The notes under the pieces: model-generated | What the model saw: only the letters and a program-made list of their open reading frames with translations | What the model was told of the DNA's origin: nothing | The model's database searches: none | Made by a program: the position numbers and the translations under genes | In this document: piece after piece, positions 1 through 9,117 of the stretch | Position numbering within the stretch: the first letter of the stretch is position 1 | Layout: each line of letters opens with the position of its first letter | Origin: Streptomyces sp. TLI_053 | GTDB taxonomy: Bacteria > Actinomycetota > Actinomycetes > Streptomycetales > Streptomycetaceae | Length of the DNA: 64,000 nt | Assembly: GCF_900105395.1 (NCBI RefSeq) | Contig: NZ_LT629775.1 | Location: forward strand, 8,583,501-8,647,500 | Direction of reading: 5' to 3'

Positions 1-826
1 GCTTCCCGGTCCACTCGACGGGGACGGCTCCCGGCGCGAACAGTCCGAGGACCGGCCGGCCCGGGTCGACCCCGCGCAGGCCGGCCGCGTCGGTCACCAC
101 CTGGTGGCCGCGCCGTCGGGCGACCTGGGCGACCGTCAGCCCCTGGTCGGGTCCGTCGGTGACGACCTGGTCGAAGCGCTCCCGCCCGCCGCCGAGCAGG
201 ACGTCCACGTCGAGCGCCACGGTCTGCTCGGCGATCGAGCCGCCGCCGCCGGCGGCCCGCAGGTCGGCCGGGCAGTCCGCCATGTCGGCGGGCCCCTGGC
301 AACTGCGGTCGCCGACATGGGCGGTGAGGGCCGCGGGAGTGGCGTCGGTGAGCTCGGCGGTGGTGACGCTGCCGGTCGCCAGGCCGGCCCGGCGGGCGAG
401 TTCCAGGACGGTCGGCAGCGGCCGGTCGGTGTCGGGCGTCTTGGAGATCCGGCCGTTGACGGTCTTGCGGCCGGTGGCCCAGGCGCTCGCGCTCGCCGCG
501 GAGTCGGTGACGTACTCGGGACGGCCGCCGCTGTCGACGGCGTAGGTGGTGTAGACGCCGGTGGCGGGGAACCGGTCGAGCTGGAGGCGTCCGGCCGCGC
601 CGACGGTGTAGTTGCGGGCGAGGGTGATCTCGGAGTCCCCCATGCCGTCGCCGATCAGCAGGATGACGCCGGTGGCCGGGCGGTTGCGGGCCGACTCCTC
701 GGCCCCGGCCGGAGCGGCCGCCGCGGCCGCGGCGACCACCAGGGCTCCGGCGGCGACGGCCGCGATGCGCCGCAGGGCGGTTCGGCGCCGGTTCGAACTC
801 GGCGGACCGGAAGGGGAATTCGTCAC
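1..826 (-). CDS. phoA: Alkaline phosphatase, C-terminus cut by window edge
   Basis: Exported metal-dependent phosphomonoesterase that releases phosphate outside the cell. Read from a GTG at 826 with GGAGG about nine bases upstream, 275 codons are visible. The N-terminus has a twin-arginine-like stretch (NRRRTALRR) followed by a long Ala/Val hydrophobic segment, consistent with export. The core shows GVILLIGDGMG, whose Asp is a metal ligand, and VTDSAASASAWATG, which carries the catalytic Ser in the family D-S-A motif. The later metal-binding His residues lie beyond the window. It is divergent from the XRE-like gene at 1025. No direct-repeat PHO box was recognised upstream, so phosphate control is expected from the family rather than seen. 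Confidence 0.93.
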   Translation of the reverse strand, partial: MTNSPSGPPSSNRRRTALRRIAAVAAGALVVAAAAAAAPAGAEESARNRPATGVILLIGDGMGDSEITLARNYTVGAAGRLQLDRFPATGVYTTYAVDSGGRPEYVTDSAASASAWATGRKTVNGRISKTPDTDRPLPTVLELARRAGLATGSVTTAELTDATPAALTAHVGDRSCQGPADMADCPADLRAAGGGGSIAEQTVALDVDVLLGGGRERFDQVVTDGPDQGLTVAQVARRRGHQVVTDAAGLRGVDPGRPVLGLFAPGAVPVEWTGK

Positions 827-1024
827 GCTGCCGCACCTCCGCTGGGAACGGTCGGGGGAGACTTTGGTGTCCGCTTTAGCGGACAGGTGTGTGCGTGAGC
901 GTACGCCTACGCGGAGTTTCCTTGTCAACCCCGCCGGATGGCGGTATTTGTAGCGAGCAGACTTGTCCACATCAGCGGGCGGAACACCTCTCGACCGGGG
1001 GACCGCAGCGGGCGGGAGTGACGG
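827..1024. promoter_or_regulatory. Divergent intergenic region with a perfect dyad
   Basis: This 198-bp gap separates phoA (minus) and the XRE-like regulator (plus). It contains a perfect 6-bp inverted repeat with a 4-base spacer, GTCCGCTTTAGCGGAC at 869-884, about 43 bases upstream of the phoA start. The position suits an operator. What binds is unknown; the neighbouring regulator is the simplest guess. Confidence 0.4.
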
Positions 1025-1510
1025 ATGACCGACAGCGACCCGGTGGCGGACCGAGCGGTGGGAAGATCCCTGCTGCGGAAGTTCGACCAGCGACTCAACA
1101 CGCTGATCAGCGCCATCTACCCGGACGAGCGGACCCGGCCCGGCTACGCCCGGCTGGCCAAGGAGATCCGCGACACCACAGGCGGCGCGATCTCCGCGAC
1201 CTACCTGTGGGAACTCGCCACCGGCAAGAAGCGCAATGTCACGCTCGAACAACTCGACGTCCTCGCCGAGTTCTTCGGCGTGCCGCCCGAGTACTTCCTG
1301 AACGACGCGGTCGCCGAGCGGGTCAACTCCCAGCTCAGGCTCGCGCACGCGCTGCGCGACACACGCGTGCGCTCGCTCGCGCTGCGCGCCGAGGGGCTCT
1401 CCGCGGCGAGCCTCGACGCCCTGCTGATCATGGTCGACCAGGCCCGGGCCGTCCAGAACCTCTCACCCGTCAGCGCCGACCCGGACCTTCCGGCCGACGG
1501 CACGAACTGA
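1025..1510 (+). CDS. XRE/EspR-like helix-turn-helix regulator
   Basis: Predicted DNA-binding regulator of 161 residues. Residues about 20-100 form an XRE-type helix-turn-helix: LNTLISAIYP, YARLAKEIRD, ISATYLWELATGKKRNVTLEQL, then LAEFFGVPPEYFL. This is the arrangement of EspR-like actinobacterial proteins (N-terminal HTH, C-terminal helical dimerisation tail). The C-terminus (RSLALRAEGLSAASLDALL) is helical and could dimerise. Target genes are not shown by sequence; it is divergent from phoA and lies just outside the injection-system cluster, so either could be under its control. Confidence 0.8.
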   Translation: MTDSDPVADRAVGRSLLRKFDQRLNTLISAIYPDERTRPGYARLAKEIRDTTGGAISATYLWELATGKKRNVTLEQLDVLAEFFGVPPEYFLNDAVAERVNSQLRLAHALRDTRVRSLALRAEGLSAASLDALLIMVDQARAVQNLSPVSADPDLPADGTN

Positions 1511-1900
1511 CCGCCCTGCCCCGCTCGTGCGGCGAAGCTCCACACCAGTGCCAGGGTGATCGCCAGGTATCCCGCCAGGCCCGCCGTCGCGACCAGGCAG
1601 TTCCACCGCCCCGCCCGATCGGGGCCGCCGCCCGTGCACCGTCCGGCGCCAGGAGAGGACGGTGGCGACGACCGCCAGCAGGAGGAAGTCGGTCAGGGCC
1701 TCCTGGGCGATCCGGTGGACCGCCCGCTGGACGGCCGCTCCGGCTTCTTTCGGGCACTCCACCGACCAGGCGGGCGTCCAGGCCGCTGCCCGTCACGAGG
1801 GCGGCGAGCTGTTCCCGGGTGGGCCGGGGGCGGTCCCGGTCTCCGTGCTGCCGGAAGCGCGCAGCAGGGTGACTGCGTCGACGGGGGGTGCGGTGCGGAT
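1463..1900 (-). pseudogene. Possible decayed small membrane protein
   Basis: The gap between the regulator and the zinc-ribbon gene has no clean gene, but protein-like pieces fall in successive minus-strand frames: TREQLAALVTGSGLDARLV near 1780-1840, AVHRIAQEALTDFLLLAVVATVLSW near 1650-1730, and LVATAGLAGYLAITLALVWSF near 1540-1610. The latter two look like transmembrane helices. Two frameshifts would be needed to join them, so this reads as a degenerate gene. Function is unknown and the call is weak; part could be chance hydrophobicity in GC-rich sequence. Confidence 0.25.
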
Positions 1901-1933
1901 GGGCGCCGGTCCGGCACCGGTGCCCGCCGGGGC

Positions 1934-3042
1934 TCAGCTCCGCCGGAAGAACTCCAGCTCGGCCAGGGCGAGATGGCGGTCGCCGTCCAGGCCCGCGGGG
2001 TCGTCGAGGGTCAGCCGGACGGTGGTGGCGTCGCTGATTCCGGTGGGGAAGGTCTGCGGGCCGGGCTTGTCGATCAGGTTCAGCCGCTCGACCGTCTTCC
2101 GGCCGTCCGAGGCCGTCACCTCCATGTCGATCCGCAGCGCCCGCCCCTCGCGGGCGTAGTCCTCGGGCGAGGTCGAGGCACCGTTGGTGACGATCACGGC
2201 CACCAGGCGGAAGGGCTTGGCGAAGGTGAAGGTGATCGAGGCGCCGGGGCCCGGTGCGCCCCAGTAGCGGTTGCTGAGCCCGTCCGTGGCGTTGCCCGCC
2301 GGCCGGCCGGCGACCTCGGCACTCGCCTCCACCCGGACCGGGGTCACCGGCTTGCTCTTGCCCAGCTTGTCCCGGGTGTCCTCGATCAGGTTCCGGCCAG
2401 CCGGCAGCAGCAGGAAGCCGCCCGCGCACAGGGCCAGCACCACGGCCAGGACCACCAGGAAGCGCGTCGTCCGGCCCGAGCCCGCCCGGGTGCGGCGGCG
2501 CGGCCGGATCCTCCGCCACCAGGGGAGCGGCGGTGGGGCCGCACCGGGTGCGAGCCGGGTCGCGCAGCGGCGGCAGAAGCGGCGGTCGGGCGGGTTGGGT
2601 GTGCCGCAGGAGGGGCAGGGCGTTCCGGCGGTGTCGTCGTCCACCGGGACCGGCCGGACCACCGGACGCGGCGCGACGGCCTTCGCCGGCCGCACCGGCT
2701 GCGGTGAGTCGGCGGGAGTAGGGGCGGAGACGTGCGGTGGCCCGGCGGGCGGCGGGAGCTCGGCGGGTGCCGCGGGGGCGGCAGGCAGCGCGGGGGCGGG
2801 GGAGGTGAGGGGTCGGGAGTCGGTGAGGGGTCGGCACGCCGGGGCGCGGCGGATCCGGCCGGGTGGTCGGCAGCCGGGGCAGCCGGGGAAACCGGGGAAA
2901 CCGGGGCCGTCGGGGCAGCCGGGGCCGTCGGCGCAACCGCCGGGGCAACCGGGGTGTCCGACCAGCCCAGGTACGAGCCGCAGTTGCCGCAGAAGCCGTC
3001 CGTCGGGCCGTTGGACGCCCCGCACGCGGGACACTCACGCAT
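1934..3042 (-). pseudogene. Double zinc-ribbon membrane protein with NADase-type glycan-binding domain, frameshifted
   Basis: Last gene of the injection-system operon. The ATG at 3042 has GAGGAGG upstream, overlaps the stop of the tail gene as TGATG, and opens with a zinc ribbon (CPACG...FCGNCG). This frame runs into Pro-rich sequence and ends near 2386. The second zinc ribbon (CPSCG...FCRRC), a membrane helix (FLVVLAVVLALCAGGFLLL) and a beta-rich C-terminal discoidin-like domain ending ALAELEFFRR lie in another frame. The frames meet in C-runs near 2790-2802, where one missing base would explain the break. C-terminal domains like this follow zinc ribbons in Streptomyces injection clusters. 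It may be a true mutation or a homopolymer sequencing error. Confidence 0.75.
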
Positions 3043-3656
3043 CACTGTCGCCCCTCCTCGCTCGTGGGCGGTCCCGGCAGGACCTCCACCCGGCAGACCG
3101 TGTGGACCGGGCACAGGCTCCGGACCAGCGCCCGGACCTGGTCCGCGTCCACCCGGTGCGCCCCGTTCACCCCGTCCGCCCCGTCCGCCCCGTCCACCGC
3201 TCCGCCGTGCCGAGGCCACACCCGGACGAGCACCTCGTCGGCCGGGGCGGGCGGCAGCGCGCCACCGGCCGTGTTCGACCAGGCGGCCCCGCCGTCCCCG
3301 GTGATGTCGGCGGACACCCCCAGCATCAGGCGCAGGGCCTCGACCAGGCCGCGCCGGGTGCCGCTCCAGCGGTGCAGTTCCACCGCGCCGGCCACCGCCT
3401 CGCGGCGCAGCGCCGTCGGTCGGCGCGGGTCGTCGGTACTACCCACCCAGGTGGCCAGCCAGGTCAGGAAGTCGGCCGGGGCCAGTCGCGGATCGAAGTA
3501 CGAGGGCAGGTTGTCGAGGGTGGTGAACACCGGGGCCAGTACCGTGTCCAGCCCCGCTGTGAACCGCTGCGCGAAGTCGTCCTCGGCGTACAGCGCGGGC
3601 AGCTGCTCACCGATCGGGTACCGGCTGGGCAGGCCCGGGACGGCGGCCCGGCTCAT
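3042..3656 (-). CDS. Phage tail protein I-like baseplate component
   Basis: Baseplate/wedge protein of the contractile injection system, 204 residues. It has the tail-protein-I pattern: PIGEQLPALYAEDDFAQRF near the N-terminus, then LDNLPSYFDPRLAPADFLTWLATWVG and RRGLVEALRLMLGV, typical of gpI-like proteins that cap the wedge. The start at 3656 is set by a 4-base ATGA overlap with the gpJ-like gene, which makes translation coupled. The C-terminal part carries a short DGADGADG repeat. A much longer reading upstream of this start in the same frame is antisense-like and was not used. Confidence 0.88.
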   Translation of the reverse strand: MSRAAVPGLPSRYPIGEQLPALYAEDDFAQRFTAGLDTVLAPVFTTLDNLPSYFDPRLAPADFLTWLATWVGSTDDPRRPTALRREAVAGAVELHRWSGTRRGLVEALRLMLGVSADITGDGGAAWSNTAGGALPPAPADEVLVRVWPRHGGAVDGADGADGVNGAHRVDADQVRALVRSLCPVHTVCRVEVLPGPPTSEEGRQ

Positions 3657-5614
3657 CCGCGCACCTCCGGCTCCCGCGCGGTCACGACCACCTGGTGCTG
3701 GTAGGAGAAGACCAGCGCGCCCGGGCCGACGTCGATCCGGTCGACCGGGGCGCCGCGCCGGCCCGTGACCGGGTCGGCGGCGAACAGCCGGATCTCCTCC
3801 ACCACCACCTCCCCGACGGCGCGTTGCAGCACGCCGAACACCTCCCCGTACTGAACGGGCCGCCCGAACGCCCGGCCCGTTCCGTCGGGTCCGCCGCGCA
3901 GGGGGTCGAGGTGCCGGTAGAGCGCGTCGAGTGCCGCGTCGCGCACCCGATCGGCGTCCGCGGCCGGTGCCGAGAGCCGGGCGACGACGGTGACACCCTG
4001 GTAGAACGGCGGCTCGACGAGGAGCCGGGTACCGATCAGGCGCCGCTCGTCGAGGGCCGCGGTGATCCTGGCGAGGACCTGGTCGGACGGGATCAGCTGC
4101 TCGAAGCGCAGCCGGCCGCCCTCGTCGGCCACCGCGTTCGGCACCACCAGGACCCGGACCGCGCCCGCGCCCGCGTCCCGGTCGGGAAGGCAGCGGACCC
4201 GGCGCACGGAGGGGGCCGCCTGCCGGGCGATGATCTCGTGGTCCTCGGCGGTCACCGCGCGCTCCTGCATGCGGAGGGTCTCCGGTGCCCGCAGCTTGGC
4301 GTTGTCGACCGTCTCCCCGGCGACACCGCCGCGCGCCGCCTCCCGGTTGACGACCCGGGCGACGTAGGGGACGGAGCTGCGCAGGACGGAGACCGCGCCG
4401 CGGGAGACGTTGCCCGCCGGGCCGCCGCCGGTGCGGTAGCGGGCCACCCGGATCCGGGCGCCCTTGGCCGGCACGGCCCCGCACGGACGCAGGGTGCCGT
4501 CGGCCTCGCGCAGCACCGGCGGGAACGTGAACTCGCCGGTGGTGGCGTCCACCCGGACGTGCCGGTCGGCCGGTCCCGAGCGGCCGAAGTGCTCCACCAC
4601 CTCCCAGCGCTGCCACCCGTCCGGGGAGGACACCTCCACCACCGGGGGCTCCCCGTCGAGCAGCACGGGCGGACGGCCGAGCCGGAAGGACTGCCCCGCC
4701 ACCCCCTCCGACACACCGAGCGGTACGTCGGTCACCCGCTCGGCGTGCTCCACGGCCGTCGTGCCGCCGACGGTGAAGACGGCGGCCTCGCGCACCGTCG
4801 GCGACTCGGAGTAGAACGGCTGCCCCGGCTCCGCCTCGGTGACCCGGCAGCGCAGCCAGCCCGCCCTGGTCCCGCTGACCAGCGACGCCGTGTGCCCGGC
4901 CGGGACGTACACGATGACCTCACCGGGCCGGTTCAGCCCGCCGGTGGTGTCGGAACCGGTCTCGCAGCGCTGCCACCGGCCGCCGTCCCACGCCTCCCAG
5001 ACCAGCGGGGGCTGGCGCGGGTCGACACCGACGCCCTCGACGCGGCTGTCCAGGCGGACCGCCACCACGCAGCGCGGCACCGCCGTCGGCAGTCCGAACA
5101 GCACCGCGTCGCCGGGCTCGGGCGCGGTCTGGAAGCACGGGATGTCCCGGCCCTCGGCCAGGGCACCCGTCCGGTCGGTCTGCTCACCGGTGCGGGGCGC
5201 GGTGACCAACCTGGTCAGCTCGCTCGGCACGATGCGCAGGTCGTCGGTGGTGGCGAAGACCACGGCCGCCTCGGTCTCGCCGGCCGCGGTGGTCACCTCG
5301 GTGCCGGCGGGCAGCGTCACCGTGTCCGGTTGGGGGGCCGACAGCCAGAAGTCGACCTCGGCCACGGCCGCCGAGGGCGGGTACAGCCGGATTCCCAACA
5401 GGTCCAGGAACGCCAGGTAGTTCTTGTCCGGGACCCGGTTCAGCCGGTACAGCAGCTGGTCCACGAGGTAGGCGAACGTCTCGATCAGCGTGACGCCCGG
5501 GTCGGAGACGTTGTGGTCGGTCCACTCCGGGGCGCGCTGCTGCACGTACCGCTTCGCCTCGTCGACGAGCTGCTGGAACCGTCGGTCGTCCAGGTTGGGG
5601 GAGGGCAGGGCCAT
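3653..5614 (-). CDS. Baseplate J-like protein (gpJ/Afp11 family)
   Basis: Large baseplate wedge protein, 653 residues, that connects hub and sheath in phage-tail-like particles. The N-terminus (LDDRRFQQLVDEAKRYVQQRAPEWTD, then SDPGVTLIETFAYLVDQLLYRLNRVPDKNYLAFLDLLGI) is the signature of putative baseplate assembly proteins of Afp/PVC-type particles. A central beta-rich region is followed by a gpJ-like segment (APETLRMQERAVTAEDHEIIARQAAPSVRR) and a C-terminal alpha/beta part. It overlaps the gp25 gene upstream and the tail-I gene downstream by a few bases, placing all three in one transcript. Confidence 0.92.
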   Translation of the reverse strand: MALPSPNLDDRRFQQLVDEAKRYVQQRAPEWTDHNVSDPGVTLIETFAYLVDQLLYRLNRVPDKNYLAFLDLLGIRLYPPSAAVAEVDFWLSAPQPDTVTLPAGTEVTTAAGETEAAVVFATTDDLRIVPSELTRLVTAPRTGEQTDRTGALAEGRDIPCFQTAPEPGDAVLFGLPTAVPRCVVAVRLDSRVEGVGVDPRQPPLVWEAWDGGRWQRCETGSDTTGGLNRPGEVIVYVPAGHTASLVSGTRAGWLRCRVTEAEPGQPFYSESPTVREAAVFTVGGTTAVEHAERVTDVPLGVSEGVAGQSFRLGRPPVLLDGEPPVVEVSSPDGWQRWEVVEHFGRSGPADRHVRVDATTGEFTFPPVLREADGTLRPCGAVPAKGARIRVARYRTGGGPAGNVSRGAVSVLRSSVPYVARVVNREAARGGVAGETVDNAKLRAPETLRMQERAVTAEDHEIIARQAAPSVRRVRCLPDRDAGAGAVRVLVVPNAVADEGGRLRFEQLIPSDQVLARITAALDERRLIGTRLLVEPPFYQGVTVVARLSAPAADADRVRDAALDALYRHLDPLRGGPDGTGRAFGRPVQYGEVFGVLQRAVGEVVVEEIRLFAADPVTGRRGAPVDRIDVGPGALVFSYQHQVVVTAREPEVRG

Positions 5615-6036
5615 CAGTCCGCGACCGTTTCCTCGGTCCCCTCCTCGGAGGGGATCGTGTAGAAGGGGAAGACCAGGTTTCGCCGGTCGTTGGTGGTGCG
5701 CACCGTGTAGCGCACGTCGATGTAGAGGGTGGCGGTCTCCACCGCGTCGAAGGCCACGACGACCTCGTCCACCGCGATCCGCGGCTCCCAGCGCTCCAGT
5801 GCCTCGCGCACCTGCTGGGCGATCCGCCCGGCGGTGACGCCGTCGCCGGGGGCGAAGACGTACTCGTGGATGCCGCAGCCGAAGTCGGGCCGCATCGGTC
5901 GCTCGCCGGGCGCGGTGCCCAGTACGAGGCGGATGGCCTCCTCGAGTTCCCGCTCCCGCTCGACCATGGCGATCCCGCCGGTCGGCCCGACCCGCAGCGG
6001 GAACGCCCAGCCGCGCCCGATGAACCGGTCGCCCAT
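5614..6036 (-). CDS. gp25-like baseplate protein
   Basis: Small (140-residue) lysozyme-fold baseplate protein without lysozyme function, the wedge element that joins the sheath and initiates its assembly. Residues about 20-110 show the GPW/gp25 pattern: ELEEAIRLVLGTAPGERPMRPDFGCGIHEYVF, then QQVREALERWEPRIAV and YIDVRYTV. The ATG at 6036 overlaps the PAAR stop as TGATG; longer readings upstream run into that gene. Order PAAR, gp25, gpJ, gpI is as in other contractile injection systems. Confidence 0.92.
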   Translation of the reverse strand: MGDRFIGRGWAFPLRVGPTGGIAMVERERELEEAIRLVLGTAPGERPMRPDFGCGIHEYVFAPGDGVTAGRIAQQVREALERWEPRIAVDEVVVAFDAVETATLYIDVRYTVRTTNDRRNLVFPFYTIPSEEGTEETVAD

Positions 6037-6353
6037 CACAGCCCGCCGATCAGCACGTCGGGCGCTCCGGTCAGGACCGTCGCGCCGCACGCCGCCCGGT
6101 CGCGGGCCCGCGCGGCGGGCAGTCCGCCGATCAGCACCGCGCCCCCGGTGACCGCGGCCGGGCTGGGCAGCAGCACGTTCCCCGGCCCCAGGGCGGCGTG
6201 CGGCGGTACCGGGCAGACGTGCAGGCTGCCCACCACGGCGGCGGGCCGCCCGCCGATCAGCACCGTCGCGACCTGCGCGGCGGTGCCGGGCGGCGGGGTC
6301 GCGACCCGGCCACCGTGGTCGGTGGGGTCACCGGTACGGGCTGCGGCTGGCAT
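6036..6353 (-). CDS. PAAR-motif spike tip
   Basis: Protein of 105 residues with PAAR-like repeats: VATVLIGGRPAAVVGSLHVCP, then GAVLIGGLPAARARDRAACGA and VLIGGL. Such proteins form the sharpened, metal-bound tip that sits on the VgrG-like spike. The ATG at 6353 has GAGGAG about seven bases upstream. It lies directly between the VgrG-like hub and gp25, which supports the role. No extra effector domain is attached. Confidence 0.9.
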   Translation of the reverse strand: MPAAARTGDPTDHGGRVATPPPGTAAQVATVLIGGRPAAVVGSLHVCPVPPHAALGPGNVLLPSPAAVTGGAVLIGGLPAARARDRAACGATVLTGAPDVLIGGL

Positions 6354-6424
6354 CGGGGGCTCCTCGGGGAGAAGGGGGAGGGAGGTCGGTCGGGGGAGAG
6401 GAGGCGCCGGGCGCCCGTGCGGGG

Positions 6425-8242
6425 TCAGTTGATCCGGACCAGGCGGCCCTTGAGCACGGCGAGCAGGCCGCCGTCGACGGAGACGTCCGCCGTCCCGGAC
6501 ACCCGGACCGACCGGCCGCCGATGCTGACCCCGGCCGTGCCGTCGATGTCCACCTGCCGGCCGGTCACCTTCACGGTGCCCTGCCGGGCGTCGAGCGTGA
6601 TGCCGTCCCGGTCCAGCAGGACGGAGGTCAGCGGACGGTTGCGTCCCGCGTACACGGTGAGCTCGATCCGGTCCCGGCGGTCGTCCAGACGGACCTCCAG
6701 CCGTTCGTCCCCGGTCACCAGCCGCAGCCCGGAGGGGCCCGGCGCCGGTGCGTCCAGCAGCTCCACGCGGTGACCCGAACGCGAGGCCACCGAGCGGCGG
6801 TTGACCTTGCCGCTGGTCGCGTCGACCAGCGGCACGTCGTGCGGCGAGGGCTGGTCCACCCCGTTGTAGAGCCCGCCGATCACGTACGGACGGTCCAGCA
6901 GGCCCTGCTCGAACCCGACCAGCACCTCGTCGTTGACCTCGGGACTCACCACCCCGCCACCGCCCTTGCCGCCCCACTGGACGGTGCGCACCCAGTCGGT
7001 GACGTACGTGTCGTCCAGCCAGGGGAACGTCAGCCGCACCGCGCCGCGTTCGGACCCGTTCGGCTCGCGCACGTCCGTCACCACGCCGATCGCCAGACCG
7101 GGGATGCGCGGGCCGCGCCCCGGCGCGTCGGCGCCCGCCATCAGACCGGGCAGGGAGCGGTCCGCGCCGGCGTCGACCCACACGGTGGTGCGGTAGCCGC
7201 CGTGGGGCTCCAGGACGTGCTGCACGGCCGTCGCCGTGTACCGGCCGGAGAACGCCGGCCCCACGTTGCCCAGCGCCACCGGTTTGCCCGCCCGCAGCAG
7301 CGGATTGCCTTCGGCCACCGCCTCCAGGTCGCCGAAGCCGGCGCTCACCCGGGCCGCCGCCGCGCGGGCGACCGCCGCCGTCTCCGCCTGCGTCCGGTAG
7401 GGGGTGTCGGTGACGGCCACGACCGACCTCCCGAACCGGGCGGCCGTCCCGGGAGCGAGCCCCGGTACCACGGTGTCGCTGACCACGGACGGCTGCTCGG
7501 CGACCAGCGGACGCTTCGTGGCGACGTCCCAGCCGCGCACCTGCACCTTCGAGGCGCCGTCGGCGGCCGACAGCGCGGCCCGCAGTGCCAGCAGGTTGCG
7601 CCCGTACTCCAGGACCATCGGGTCGAGCACGGCCGACGTCGAGGGCGAGGGCGCCCCGGACGCCTTCGCGGGCCTGGTGAACTGGAGCAGCCCCTTGTCG
7701 TCGACGCGCACCCGCGCACCGCTCTCGCCCGCGAGGAACTGCAGGAAGTCCCAGTCGGAGACGTTCGCCTGCGACAGTTGCCGGTACGTCACCGGCGCGG
7801 CCTCCACCTTCCCGACGGCGAGGCCGGCGCCCGCGGCCACCTTGCGGACGATGTCCGCGGCCGTCATGTTGCGGTACGCGACGACCTTGCGGCCGCGCTG
7901 CAGCCGGTGGGCCTTGGAGTAGGCGCGGACGACGGTGAACGACCCGGTGCCGTCCCGGTCGATCTCCAGGGCCGTGACCTCCCCGTCGAACAGCCGCTCC
8001 CGCGCCTGCCCCTTCGCCGTCGTCACCGACACGCGCAGCGGGGAGCCGATGGTGATGCCGGTGGCGCGCAGGAACTCGTGGTCGGGGTCGCGGTAGGTGA
8101 GCACGGCGGCGTCCGGCAGGCTCACGTTCTCGTCGACCACGCAGCTGACCAGCTGCGCCGCCCAGATCTGCGGCAGCTCGCCGGGTGCCTCCACGATCGG
8201 GTCGGCCGCGAAGGACCTTCCCCCGGAATCGAACCCGCTCAC
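6425..8242 (-). CDS. VgrG-like spike/hub protein
   Basis: Central spike of the particle, 605 residues, equivalent to a gp27-gp5 fusion. The N-terminal half is gp27-like (VSLPDAAVLTYRDPD, VTALEIDRDGTG, AYSKAHRLQRGRKV) with the LSQANVSDWDFLQFLAGESGARV stretch common in phage late-control D/VgrG proteins. The central OB-like part has PWLDDTYVTDWVRTVQWGGKGGG and EVLVGFEQGLLDRPYVIGGLYNG, both VgrG hallmarks, followed by a beta-helical C-terminus (VKVTGRQVDIDGTA...). The GTG start overlaps the LysM gene stop as GTGA. The 71-bp gap to the PAAR gene holds only its ribosome site. Confidence 0.93.
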   Translation of the reverse strand: MSGFDSGGRSFAADPIVEAPGELPQIWAAQLVSCVVDENVSLPDAAVLTYRDPDHEFLRATGITIGSPLRVSVTTAKGQARERLFDGEVTALEIDRDGTGSFTVVRAYSKAHRLQRGRKVVAYRNMTAADIVRKVAAGAGLAVGKVEAAPVTYRQLSQANVSDWDFLQFLAGESGARVRVDDKGLLQFTRPAKASGAPSPSTSAVLDPMVLEYGRNLLALRAALSAADGASKVQVRGWDVATKRPLVAEQPSVVSDTVVPGLAPGTAARFGRSVVAVTDTPYRTQAETAAVARAAAARVSAGFGDLEAVAEGNPLLRAGKPVALGNVGPAFSGRYTATAVQHVLEPHGGYRTTVWVDAGADRSLPGLMAGADAPGRGPRIPGLAIGVVTDVREPNGSERGAVRLTFPWLDDTYVTDWVRTVQWGGKGGGGVVSPEVNDEVLVGFEQGLLDRPYVIGGLYNGVDQPSPHDVPLVDATSGKVNRRSVASRSGHRVELLDAPAPGPSGLRLVTGDERLEVRLDDRRDRIELTVYAGRNRPLTSVLLDRDGITLDARQGTVKVTGRQVDIDGTAGVSIGGRSVRVSGTADVSVDGGLLAVLKGRLVRIN

Positions 8243-9117
8243 CGTTCCCCCTCACTGCTGCCGCTGCCGAACCCGCTGCCGTTGCCGAACCCGTTGCCGC
8301 TGCTTCGTCCGCTGCTTCGTCCGCCGGCGGGACCGTTGTCCGGATGGTTGTCGCGACCGTGGTCGGGCAGTCCGTCGTCGTAGGCGTGCCCGTCGCCGGT
8401 CAGCCGGACCTGGTCGTCGTCCCGCAGGGCCGGCACCACCAACTCGGTGCCCGGGGCGAGTGCCATCGGGTCGTCGATGCCGTTCGCCTCCGCGACGACC
8501 CGCCAGGCCGTCGCGTCGCCGTACTCGCGCCAGGCCAGCATCGCCAGGCTGTCGCCCGCCACCAGGGTGTGGGTGCTGCGTGCGGTGCGCGCGCCCGAGG
8601 TCGGGTTCTGGCCGGGCGGTTCGACGCTCGCCTCCTCGATGGACAGTGAGCAGGTCGCCCGCAGCGGCGTGCCGTCCACGTCGAAGAGCGTGTACGAGAC
8701 CGACAGGTTCGACAGCACCCCGTCGAACGAGGTGGTGCGCGCGCTGCCCCACTCGAAGCGCACCCAGGGGCTCGCCGGCTTCTTGCGGCCGAGACTGGCC
8801 GGGGTCGGCACGCACGCCTTCATCAGCTTCTCGACCGCCTGCTCCACCGAGTCGTCGTGGGTGGCGGTGGCGTCCAGGAAGACCTCCAGGCTCAGGGTGC
8901 GCGGGCCGCTGCCGACGAACTCGGGCAGCGCCGACTGCCCCGCCATCCGGGACGGGGACCGCCGCCACTCGGTGGTCTTGCCCAACTGCAGGGTCGAGGG
9001 GTTGAACTGGAGGTCGAGCCGGGCGATCGTCCCGCCGGGCTTGGCGCCGACGGAGGCCGGGGGCTCTTTCAGGGTGAGCTGGGCCCTGGCGCGGCTGGCG
9101 CGTGCCGAGAAGGCCAT
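8239..9117 (-). CDS. LysM-containing tube-initiator (CIS tube protein)
   Basis: Protein of 292 residues homologous in layout to Afp7-like proteins that begin the inner tube on the hub. Residues 35-170 have the beta-sandwich pattern LQFNPSTLQLGK...EWRR, LSLEVFLDAT and FDGVLSNLSVSYTLFDVDG. A LysM motif follows (THTLVAGDSLAMLAWREYGDATAWRVVAEANGIDDP). The C-terminus is a Gly/Ser/Asn-rich tail of about 50 residues. Start at 9117 is supported by GGAAGGA. In these particles LysM is thought to organise the baseplate rather than bind the cell wall. Confidence 0.9.
   Translation of the reverse strand: MAFSARASRARAQLTLKEPPASVGAKPGGTIARLDLQFNPSTLQLGKTTEWRRSPSRMAGQSALPEFVGSGPRTLSLEVFLDATATHDDSVEQAVEKLMKACVPTPASLGRKKPASPWVRFEWGSARTTSFDGVLSNLSVSYTLFDVDGTPLRATCSLSIEEASVEPPGQNPTSGARTARSTHTLVAGDSLAMLAWREYGDATAWRVVAEANGIDDPMALAPGTELVVPALRDDDQVRLTGDGHAYDDGLPDHGRDNHPDNGPAGGRSSGRSSGNGFGNGSGFGSGSSEGER

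Noticed and set aside
104-898. Plus-strand open frames opposite alkaline phosphatase
   Set aside because: They are antisense to a clear phoA reading and are low-complexity Gly/Arg/Ala sequence created by GC-rich codons.
3695-5662. 655-codon plus-strand frame
   Set aside because: Shadow of the gpJ-like gene; composition is His/Gly/Arg/Asp-rich with no domain and no ribosome site.
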